DNA of 9,835 nucleotides from CAYVXT01 sp964455485. Its GTDB lineage: Bacteria > Patescibacteriota > Minisyncoccia > Phycocordibacterales > WO2-35-19. The notes under the pieces are model-generated. The model saw only the letters and a list, made by a program, of their open reading frames with translations, made no database searches and was not told the origin of the DNA. Position 1 is the first letter of the stretch. Every line of letters starts with the position of its first letter. The stretch spans positions 1-9,835 of the forward strand of contig CAYVXT010000038.1 of the NCBI GenBank assembly GCA_964455485.1, given 5' to 3'. The translations under genes and the position numbers were made by a program. Shown one piece after another: positions 5,312 to 9,835 of the stretch.

Positions 5312-5842
5312 TTATTTGGTTAAACCCTCTTTCCACTTCTTAGCCAACCTGTTCATCTCTTTTAGAAACTCTCCCTTACCTTCTCTATAGGCTACATAGT
5401 CATCTGGATATTTGGATAGTAGGCTCTCTTTGAGCTCTCCATACTCACGAGCTTTTTCTGGATGGGCTCTCAGGTAATCTCTAATATTTAAAAACTCAGC
5501 TATTTTAGGTGTTCCAATTTCAAAAACATGTATGTTTTCTGTCTTATGGCCATCGTGTTCTTTGTAGAAAAGTAATGATGTAGGAGGAAATACATTGGAC
5601 CGATATTCGTATCCTAAACTAGTCATTTCAAGCTTTTCTTCTTCAAAATCTTCCCAGTTTTTTACCACTATCAAAACATCAATAAGAGGTTTAGATTTCA
5701 TGCCCTCTATTGAGGTGCTTCCTACGTGCTGAATATCTATAGCCTTATCACCAAATACTTTTACTAACACCTCTCTAATAGCCTCAAATTTTTTAGGCCA
5801 TTCCGAGTTATATCCTTCGATTGAGTATTTTCGGTCTGACAT
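5312..5842 (-). CDS. GrpB/UPF0157 nucleotidyltransferase-fold protein
   Basis: A 176-residue protein matching the GrpB (UPF0157) family over its whole length: the opening YNSEWPKKFEAIRE, the signature QHVGSTSIEGMKSKPLIDV at about 38-56 (His39, Gly-Ser-Thr-Ser, Lys51-Pro52, Asp55), a second conserved segment ENIHVFEIG near 102-110, and the closing FLNIRDYLRAHPEKAREYGELK. The family belongs to the nucleotidyltransferase superfamily and in some organisms is fused to dephospho-CoA kinase; the substrate is unknown. Start is 2 nt after the stop of the preceding gene, with no Shine-Dalgarno site, consistent with translational coupling in the operon. It is the last gene before a terminator. Confidence 0.88.
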   Translation of the reverse strand: MSDRKYSIEGYNSEWPKKFEAIREVLVKVFGDKAIDIQHVGSTSIEGMKSKPLIDVLIVVKNWEDFEEEKLEMTSLGYEYRSNVFPPTSLLFYKEHDGHKTENIHVFEIGTPKIAEFLNIRDYLRAHPEKAREYGELKESLLSKYPDDYVAYREGKGEFLKEMNRLAKKWKEGLTK

Positions 5843-5844
5843 AT

Positions 5845-6255
5845 TTATTTTAATATTTTAACTATACCTCTTACGGCCTCGGCTTTGTTCTCTGGGTCCT
5901 TAAATCTCCAAAGATACTCTTCCAAATGAGGTTCTACACCAGGTTTAGTATCATCTACCTTTTCAGCTCTAATAAATTGCTCTGGGTCGTACAAAACAAT
6001 TAAGTCTATTCTCAACCTGTACCCTCTATCAATTAAGGTATTTTCATAAAACCTCCTCACATCTTCCGAGAAAGGTTCTGTTATGAGTTTTCCATTTTTT
6101 ACTTCTATAGTTCCAGCTTGAATATCTGGCCTATAAGGTTCAAATTCTTCGTGAGCCACACCTTTCCTGTTTGGGTCATATTTGTCAGTCCCAGTTTTCA
6201 GGATAATATCGGCTAGTTCATCCAAAGTGTATTGTGGATGGTCAGCAACACTCAA
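5845..6255 (-). CDS. Downstream fragment of the interrupted gene if re-initiated
   Basis: If the TAA is real, the longest product with a recognised start codon would begin at TTG 6253-6255 and give 136 residues (MSVADHPQYTLDELAD...). An AAGGA lies about 18 nt upstream, too far to be convincing. I consider this start an artefact of the stop codon and prefer the full-length reading. Confidence 0.4.
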   Translation of the reverse strand: MSVADHPQYTLDELADIILKTGTDKYDPNRKGVAHEEFEPYRPDIQAGTIEVKNGKLITEPFSEDVRRFYENTLIDRGYRLRIDLIVLYDPEQFIRAEKVDDTKPGVEPHLEEYLWRFKDPENKAEAVRGIVKILK

Positions 6256-6387
6256 TGCACGAAGTAGAAATTTTCCTTCAAAGTTTTGCTCGATAGCTTA
6301 GTCTATTTTCGCTCCTACAGCTTGGTAATCTGGTTGAGATTCCAGTGTGTATTCGGGGATAGATATTGTTATTACTTTTGGCTCCAT
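5845..6387 (-). pseudogene. Hypothetical gene interrupted by one in-frame TAA
   Basis: From the ATG at 6385-6387 the frame reads 29 residues (MEPKVITISIPEYTLESQ...VGAKID), meets TAA at 6298-6300, and continues in the same frame for 150 residues (AIEQNFEGKFLLRALS...) to 5845. The two parts join naturally as a KID-x-AIEQNFEGK helix, and TAA is one base from AAA, CAA or GAA. The ATG lies 5 nt after the upstream stop, matching the 3- and 2-nt gaps elsewhere in this operon, whereas the downstream part alone has no ATG near its start. The protein carries TGTDKYDPNRKG and ends EEYLWRFKDPENKAEAVRGI; I do not recognise a family. Either a nonsense mutation, a sequencing or assembly error, or readthrough. 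Confidence 0.7.
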
Positions 6388-6392
6388 ATTCT

Positions 6393-6695
6393 TTAGGATT
6401 TTGCTATCTTCTTTGTAACTGAATCAACAAACAACCTGAAAGCGGGTCGTTTTTCTTTTTCGTAAATGATTTTTACTCCGAGTAAATGGACATTGGGGCA
6501 AGATAAATCTTTTTTCAGAATAGAAACTTTAGGCTCCATAATCCTATCTATATACATTCTCCTTAGATTGCCTGGCCCGTCTTTTTGGTATAAACAAATA
6601 TCCGCTCCGCATTTCTCGCAAGAGATTTTTAGTAGCCTAGAATAGCCTCCTCGGGCTTGTTTATATTTATCTCTTTTTAGAATACTCTTTGTCAT
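6393..6695 (-). CDS. Small Cys-rich (zinc-ribbon-like) protein, 100 aa
   Basis: Cys26-x2-Cys29 (ISCEKCGADIC), Cys34, and Cys66 with His70 (LSCPNVHLLG) look like the two halves of a metal-binding knuckle, with the conserved-looking segment QKDGPGNLRRMYIDRI (about 37-52) between. From memory this GPGNLRR family occurs in reduced bacterial and archaeal genomes and usually has a second C-x2-C; here the fourth ligand would be His70 or be missing. The N-terminus is basic, so RNA or DNA contact is possible but not shown. Function unknown. It starts 3 nt after the tandem TAA TAA that ends the transglutaminase-like gene. Confidence 0.78.
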   Translation of the reverse strand: MTKSILKRDKYKQARGGYSRLLKISCEKCGADICLYQKDGPGNLRRMYIDRIMEPKVSILKKDLSCPNVHLLGVKIIYEKEKRPAFRLFVDSVTKKIAKS

Positions 6696-6698
6696 TTA

Positions 6699-7598
6699 TT
6701 AGAGTAACGCTCCAGTTAATAATCTAAAATCTTTATCCGTCTCAAAAATATTCCTTAACTCCTCAAAATTCTCATCTGGTTTCTGCATAATGGTTGCGAG
6801 ATGGTCTATTTTCTTAAGCTCGCCTTCGGTTAGATTTTTGAATTTTTCGTCAGTACCAAACTTTGTAGTGTAAAAGTAGATAATCTCGTTATTCATTAGA
6901 GAATGAAAATCGTACATAAGAGACCAGAATACAACTATCATTCCTCGTTCAGGTTTGGCATTCCAAAATCTATTTGGGTCATCTTTACCAGCACGAATAT
7001 TGAGCCATGCATTAGCTGGAAAATCGAAAGCTGTTTCTGGTAAGTCGTATGGATTTAGTTTGTTATCTTTAAGGCTCCAACTACCATCTACATCAATTGT
7101 TACCCAGCGATTTTCTTCTTTATTCCAATACTGGTTTATCCAATGGTCCGCACTTAATTCACCTAAGTCGCCCATATCAAAATAAGGAGCATTGCCAGAA
7201 CGGACTCTAGCGGGTACACCTTTGGATTTAAGAATTGAAGCTATTAGAATCGAGACAAATCTGCAGGTCAATACCAGCTTATTTTCTTCTGCTCTATCCT
7301 TAACAAATCCTCTCTCGTCTCTTCTGTATAGCTCTGCCAATATGGCGGCCGCAGTAACTAAGACATCATCTTCTGGTTGCCTGTACCAAGGAACTTTTTT
7401 CATATCTCCAAATCGTAAATCAGAGTTGGTTCCAGTATTACCAGCAGCCAAAGTAGTTCGATGAATTATGTTTTTTCTGACCAACTCCCCAATTTCTTTT
7501 ACTTCGTCAGGTAAATCATTCTTTAGTCTATCCATATATAAACCTGGATTGGTGTAAGTGCTAAAGTCTAAGTAGTGTTTAAGAATCTTTTCATTCAT
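6699..7598 (-). CDS. Transglutaminase-like (papain-fold) domain protein
   Basis: A 299-residue cytoplasmic protein with no signal peptide. The transglutaminase-like core spans about residues 80-172: Cys112 in LVLTCRFVSILIASILKSKG, His152 in SADHWINQYW, and Asp169 in RWVTIDVDGSW give the expected Cys-His-Asp triad in order and spacing; GVPARVRSG after the Cys helix is also typical. Bacterial members act as proteases, amidases or transglutaminases on peptides or peptidoglycan-like substrates; the substrate here is unknown. The C-terminal 100 residues are helical and unassigned. It opens a four-gene operon with gaps of 3, 5 and 2 nt. The ATG at 7598 follows the repeat-borne promoter by 7 nt, predicting a leaderless mRNA. 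Confidence 0.83.
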   Translation of the reverse strand: MNEKILKHYLDFSTYTNPGLYMDRLKNDLPDEVKEIGELVRKNIIHRTTLAAGNTGTNSDLRFGDMKKVPWYRQPEDDVLVTAAAILAELYRRDERGFVKDRAEENKLVLTCRFVSILIASILKSKGVPARVRSGNAPYFDMGDLGELSADHWINQYWNKEENRWVTIDVDGSWSLKDNKLNPYDLPETAFDFPANAWLNIRAGKDDPNRFWNAKPERGMIVVFWSLMYDFHSLMNNEIIYFYTTKFGTDEKFKNLTEGELKKIDHLATIMQKPDENFEELRNIFETDKDFRLLTGALL

Positions 7599-7603
7599 TA
7601 AAT

Positions 7604-7663
7604 AAATGGTATTTGAATAAAGGAAAGTTGTAAAGAAAACAAAAGTTCGAATTTAGTTCTGAG
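7604..7663 (-). repeat. 60-bp perfect direct repeat, copy 1 (promoter cassette)
   Basis: Identical over 60 bases to 8753-8812, 1149 bp away. The minus-strand 3' edge falls just after the -10 box, 5 nt before the transglutaminase ATG. The only difference beyond the outer edge is a short indel before a shared A run. Confidence 0.95.
7606..7634 (-). promoter_or_regulatory. Promoter within repeat copy 1
   Basis: Minus strand TTTACA (7629-7634), 17-nt spacer, TACCAT (7606-7611); -35 matches 5 of 6 and -10 4 of 6. The ATG is 7 nt after the -10, so the transcript probably starts at or next to it. Confidence 0.55.
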
Positions 7664-7704
7664 TAACAAAAAATAACTTTATAAATCAAAAATTACTGTT
7701 TTAG

Positions 7705-8316
7705 TCATCCTATTTTTTGCAAAATTATTTCTAACCATTTCTTACCTCTAATTTCTTCTACTTCCTCTTTGACTACTCTAAATTCTCCTGCTATTTCTTT
7801 TATATCACCCATTGAATAATAGTAGTAGGTCCTGATACCAAACTCGTCTTCTTCCGTAACCTCTCTGTAATTATCGCTTTGCTTTAAAGAAAGATACACA
7901 ACCCCGTTAAGATTCAAGGCTTGGTATATCCTATCCAAAACTAACTTAAACTCCTCTTTGTCTATATGTATCAGTGAAGCAAAAGCTATCACAATATCCA
8001 GAGCTTCGGGAAATTTAAAAGCGGCAACATCGGCAACCTCAAATCTTCCTTGAGGCACTTTTCCTTGAGCTAACTTTATCAGTTCTTCTGAAATATCTAT
8101 TCCTAAATAGTCACTTGTTCTTTTAACAATCTCTACTGCATCTCTGCCATTACCACATCCTATCTCGATTACCTTTGGGTTCTCTTTACCAACTACAGCA
8201 AACACCTCTTCGAGGTAAGAAATTCTAGGTCTAATAGAATCAAATTTGTTTGCCAATGCTTTAGCACGTTGATTGTAAGTTTGAGTTGTTTGAGACTTTT
8301 TATCCATACTAATCAT
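7705..8316 (-). CDS. Class I SAM-dependent methyltransferase
   Basis: About 203 residues with a Rossmann-type methyltransferase core: motif I VIEIGCGNG (about 49-57) binding S-adenosylmethionine, the acidic end of strand 2 in YLGIDIS (Asp74, ribose contact), motif II/III region RFEVADVAAF and ALDIVIAFASLIHIDKEEF, then LNLNGVVYLSLK. This is the methyltransferase_11/25 style acting on small molecules; the substrate is not predictable. It overlaps the Nudix gene: ATG 8314-8316 overlaps its stop by 8 nt, and ATG 8305-8307 (MDKKSQTTQTYNQ) starts 1 nt after it; either is possible, and both imply coupled translation. No terminator is visible before repeat copy 1, so readthrough into the transglutaminase operon is possible. 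Confidence 0.87.
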   Translation of the reverse strand: MISMDKKSQTTQTYNQRAKALANKFDSIRPRISYLEEVFAVVGKENPKVIEIGCGNGRDAVEIVKRTSDYLGIDISEELIKLAQGKVPQGRFEVADVAAFKFPEALDIVIAFASLIHIDKEEFKLVLDRIYQALNLNGVVYLSLKQSDNYREVTEEDEFGIRTYYYYSMGDIKEIAGEFRVVKEEVEEIRGKKWLEIILQKIG

Positions 8317-8746
8317 CAATTTTATAGAACCACTTAATACAGGTATCTTCGTCTTGTATCAGGTCTAGTTTAAGAGCTTCTTTTGGCGTTATCCAAACAT
8401 GGTTCTTGTGCTCAGTCTGATTGATGTTTAACTCTGGTTTTTCTGATACTGACAGAGAGTAAATATGGTAGAGATAATCATAGCCAGGGTATCTCACATA
8501 ATACCCTTCAAAGTATTTGTAATCAGCGGGATTGGTTTTGAGACCAATTTCCTCTTCAACTTCTCTCACCATAGCTCCAAGTAATTCCTCTCCCTCATCT
8601 ACTTTGCCTGCTACCATAGCCCATGTATTGCCTTGTGGTTTATGGTCTTGGCGATGAAGTAACAACACCTCCCCGTTGTGCTCGATAAAAACACTCACTA
8701 CATCAAATTTCTTCTTAAAGTTCTCTGGTTCAGTTCGAGAAATCAT
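8309..8746 (-). CDS. Nudix hydrolase
   Basis: A 145-residue protein with a complete Nudix box at about 47-69: G47-x5-E53-x7-R61-E62-V63-x-E65-E66-x-G68-L69. The catalytic metal-binding Glu residues are all present, and the preceding LLLHRQDHKPQGNTWAMVAG is the usual substrate-side strand. Likely hydrolyses a nucleoside diphosphate linked to another group (dNTP-like substrate plausible, not shown). The open frame extends 15 codons further to ATG 8791, but that extension is encoded by the 60-bp repeat, whose other copy is non-coding and promoter-bearing; a -10 box lies 8 nt before ATG 8746, so MISRTEPENF is the better start. First gene of a two-gene unit with the methyltransferase. Confidence 0.88.
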   Translation of the reverse strand: MISRTEPENFKKKFDVVSVFIEHNGEVLLLHRQDHKPQGNTWAMVAGKVDEGEELLGAMVREVEEEIGLKTNPADYKYFEGYYVRYPGYDYLYHIYSLSVSEKPELNINQTEHKNHVWITPKEALKLDLIQDEDTCIKWFYKIDD

Positions 8747-8752
8747 TGTCTC

Positions 8753-8812
8753 AAATGGTATTTGAATAAAGGAAAGTTGTAAAGAAAACAAAAGTTCGAA
8801 TTTAGTTCTGAG
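8753..8812 (-). repeat. 60-bp perfect direct repeat, copy 2 (promoter cassette)
   Basis: Same 60 bases as 7604-7663, here 6 nt upstream of the Nudix ATG. The match stops abruptly at the gene side in both copies. Confidence 0.95.
8755..8783 (-). promoter_or_regulatory. Promoter within repeat copy 2
   Basis: Same TTTACA - 17 nt - TACCAT as in copy 1 (-35 at 8778-8783, -10 at 8755-8760), with 8 nt between the -10 and the preferred Nudix ATG at 8746. Confidence 0.55.
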
Positions 8813-8816
8813 GTCA

Positions 8817-8848
8817 CAAAAAACACCTCACTTCTGAGATGTTTTTTG
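8817..8848. terminator. Bidirectional terminator-like hairpin
   Basis: CAAAAAACA and TGTTTTTTG (8817-8825, 8840-8848) pair, with an inner CTC/GAG stem and a 6-nt loop. The A6 and T6 runs give a T tract in either direction. It insulates the Nudix promoter from upstream transcription. Confidence 0.6.
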
Positions 8849-8861
8849 AATAATCACTTTG

Positions 8862-8923
8862 CTCCGTTTGATACCTGCTCGCAATGCTACGCAAAGCGTT
8901 GCAGGCGGGGAGGACGTTAGAAC
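8862..8923. repeat. Split motif with hairpin insert
   Basis: CTCCGTTTGATA (8862-8873) and GAGGACGTTAGAAC (8910-8923) match CTCTGTTTGATA and GAGGACGTTCGAAC at 9632-9658, but here a 36-nt segment separates the halves. That segment folds as CCTGC/GCAGG plus AATGCT/AGCGTT around ACGCAA. No gene is seen in 8849-8942. Confidence 0.55.
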
Positions 8924-8942
8924 CTCGCTAATGAATTTTTAG

Positions 8943-8988
8943 ACAAACAAAATCCGCCCTCCACCGGATTTTGTCCCGGTGTGGGCGG
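8943..8988 (-). terminator. Intrinsic terminator after the 95-aa gene
   Basis: Minus strand CCGCCC..ACCGG pairs with CCGGT..GGGCGG (8983-8988/8954-8959 and 8976-8980/8963-8967), followed by ATTTTGTTTG. The stem begins directly after the stop codon. A competing 8-bp stem AAAATCCG/CGGATTTT uses part of the same bases. Confidence 0.8.
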
Positions 8989-9276
8989 TTAGTTGGCTGC
9001 TTTTTTCACTGGTTTGAAATAACGGAATCCATCGTAGGTCCTCCCACCAGTAACGAGAGAGAATCCTCCGCCGATGTCGTCAGCGATTTCAGTTGGAGTA
9101 AGGCTAGGGTTCTTCTTTTGCCATTCCTCCATGAGGAGATCGAGGTGTTTAATCACATCTTCTCTTGACCCCATTCCAGCCATCCTCGTGTCAAAGCCGA
9201 TACCGATTTTTCCTTTCTTCCTAATGATTCGGCACAGAGTAGACTCCCCCAAATCAAGGGCAAAGTTTGTTTTCAA
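8989..9276 (-). CDS. Hypothetical protein, 95 aa, TTG start
   Basis: The open frame runs up to 9399, but AAAGGAGA (9281-9288) sits 5 nt before a TTG at 9274-9276, and a -35/-10 promoter lies at 9298-9326, inside the longer frame; hence the TTG start and a 95-residue product. The sequence (TNFALDLGESTLCRIIRKKGK...GMGSREDVIKHLDLLMEEW...TPTEIADDIGG) reads as a small soluble alpha/beta protein; the part from SREDVIKHLDLLMEEWQKK is a clear amphipathic helix. No family recognised. Followed immediately by a strong terminator. Confidence 0.68.
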   Translation of the reverse strand: MKTNFALDLGESTLCRIIRKKGKIGIGFDTRMAGMGSREDVIKHLDLLMEEWQKKNPSLTPTEIADDIGGGFSLVTGGRTYDGFRYFKPVKKAAN

Positions 9277-9297
9277 AAGGTCTCCTTTACTGTTATT

Positions 9298-9335
9298 AAA
9301 ATACCAAATTACACATCTAAAATCAAGGAGTGTAA
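9298..9335 (-). promoter_or_regulatory. -35/-10 promoter with flanking dyad
   Basis: Minus strand TTGATT (9321-9326), 17-nt spacer, TATTTT (9298-9303). Arms TTACAC and GTGTAA (9309-9314, 9330-9335) are perfect complements 15 nt apart around the -35, the same geometry as at 4293-4329. Confidence 0.7.
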
Positions 9336-9385
9336 AGTAGTTTGGTGGGCTATTGCAAGAGGTGGAATTTGTTTTGGATGTTGCC

Positions 9386-9577
9386 TTATGCTTCCTCATC
9401 TCGTTTTAGGATTCGGAAGATGAACACTGCTCCCGAGACCGCCATTGGAATCATGGCTAGAATCGTGAGAATGGATGGTGGCTGTAGTCTATACAGCCAG
9501 AAACCAAAAAGGAAAACCGAACCCCACCCAAGTTTGTGCCAGATCGTAAGCCCATTCCAACCGAAAAAATTAGCCAT
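9386..9577 (-). CDS. Small two-pass membrane protein, 63 aa, unknown
   Basis: MANFFGWNGLTIWHKLGWGS then two hydrophobic segments (about 18-28 and 34-55) separated by RLQPPS, ending in a charged tail LKRDEEA. Start supported by AGGAG 6 nt before the ATG and a TTGACA promoter upstream. No family recognised; size and style match the small membrane proteins at 3182-3816. It ends 51 bp before the dyad promoter of the next gene. Confidence 0.68.
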   Translation of the reverse strand: MANFFGWNGLTIWHKLGWGSVFLFGFWLYRLQPPSILTILAMIPMAVSGAVFIFRILKRDEEA

Positions 9578-9596
9578 GCGAATCTCCTATTGAAAA

Positions 9597-9625
9597 TGAA
9601 TAGCACGAGTCAATGCTTGTGTCAA
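9597..9625 (-). promoter_or_regulatory. Promoter of the 63-aa membrane protein
   Basis: Perfect TTGACA (9620-9625), 17-nt spacer ending TGC, and a weak -10 TATTCA (9597-9602); the extended TGC may compensate. Predicted start near 9590, just before the AGGAG at 9584-9588. Confidence 0.5.
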
Positions 9626-9631
9626 GTTTTA

Positions 9632-9658
9632 CTCTGTTTGATATGAGGACGTTCGAAC
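9632..9658. repeat. Uninterrupted copy of the split motif
   Basis: CTCTGTTTGATA, one base, then GAGGACGTTCGAAC. Compare 8862-8923, where a 36-nt hairpin lies between the same halves. Both copies lie between a minus-strand terminator and the next minus-strand promoter. Confidence 0.5.
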
Positions 9659-9670
9659 TTGTGTAATGTG

Positions 9671-9726
9671 TAATTAAAACAGAAACCTCGCTCCAGACAG
9701 TGCACGAGGCTCTGCGGGGCGAGGTT
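9671..9726 (-). terminator. Intrinsic terminator of the truncated gene
   Basis: AACCTCGC and GCGAGGTT (9684-9691, 9719-9726) form an 8-bp stem followed on the minus strand by TCTGTTTTAATTA. The stem overlaps the stop codon. A second CGAGG (9705-9709) could compete for the same arm. Confidence 0.65.
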
Positions 9727-9835
9727 AGTTTGTAGTGGTGACATCGAGTCCTGGTGTCACGTTCTCAGTGTGATTCATTTCGATTGCCTTCACGCCGGCG
9801 ATGACCAAATCCTTCACTTGTCCCGGGAGGGATGG
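9725..9835 (-). CDS. C-terminal fragment of a gene cut by the window edge
   Basis: The last 36 residues of a minus-strand protein (PSLPGQVKDLVIAGVKAIEM ... DVTTTN) ending in TAA at 9725-9727, immediately over a terminator stem. GC-rich like its neighbours. Too short to identify; the open frame and the terminator directly behind it support it as coding. Confidence 0.6.
   Translation of the reverse strand, partial: PSLPGQVKDLVIAGVKAIEMNHTENVTPGLDVTTTN

Noticed and set aside
6298..6300. Alternative genetic code as explanation for the internal stop
   Set aside because: The known bacterial recoding in these lineages concerns UGA, not UAA, and UAA and UGA both end other genes here.
9277..9399. 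N-terminal extension of the 95-aa protein to 9399
   Set aside because: It would translate through the -35/-10 promoter and dyad and looks unlike coding sequence (TSKTNSTSCNSPPNYF); the AAAGGAGA before TTG 9276 explains the start.
1..9835. CRISPR arrays, tRNA/rRNA genes, insertion sequences, prophage or attachment sites
   Set aside because: No regularly spaced repeats, no cloverleaf or rRNA segments recognised, no transposase or integrase motifs; the only long repeat is the 60-bp pair, which carries no terminal inverted repeats or coding sequence.

Overview
The window looks like chromosomal DNA of a small-genome bacterium, most likely a Candidate Phyla Radiation (Patescibacteria/Parcubacteria-type) lineage. 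This is an inference from several signs: many short proteins, tiny intergenic gaps, AT-rich genes without Shine-Dalgarno sites whose promoters sit directly on the start codon, and a small cysteine protein with a GPGNLRR segment that I associate with such genomes. UGA is used as a stop (exchanger gene, 121-aa gene), so the UGA=Gly code of Gracilibacteria/Absconditabacteria does not apply. I saw no rRNA, tRNA, CRISPR array, transposase or phage gene. All genes but one (DinB) lie on the minus strand.

Layout. 1-1803: an anchored extracytoplasmic protein and a CaCA-type cation exchanger. 1934-2407 (+): a DinB-family protein with its own terminator. 2611-4274: four short genes of unknown function (two are small membrane proteins), mostly GC-richer than their surroundings, all with clear Shine-Dalgarno sites. 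4357-4803: an SRPBCC lipid-binding-fold protein. 4883-5197: no credible protein; instead a probable ~315-nt structured RNA with a near-consensus promoter and its own terminator hairpin. 5312-8746: two adjacent units read leftwards, Nudix hydrolase -> SAM methyltransferase, then transglutaminase-like protein -> Cys-rich protein -> a gene broken by an in-frame TAA -> GrpB/UPF0157 protein. Each unit starts from a copy of the same 60-bp perfect direct repeat, which carries the promoter. 8989-9835: a second block of short Shine-Dalgarno genes with intrinsic terminators, ending in the C-terminus of a gene cut by the window edge.

Two gene-expression styles alternate. AT-rich genes use (extended) -10 boxes 6-8 nt before the ATG, predicting leaderless mRNAs. 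The short-gene blocks use AGGAG-type ribosome sites, -35/-10 promoters and GC-rich terminators; two of these promoters share a TTACAC-N15-GTGTAA-like dyad around the -35. The main second-look items are the structured RNA, the duplicated promoter cassette, the internal TAA, and the shared dyad promoter.
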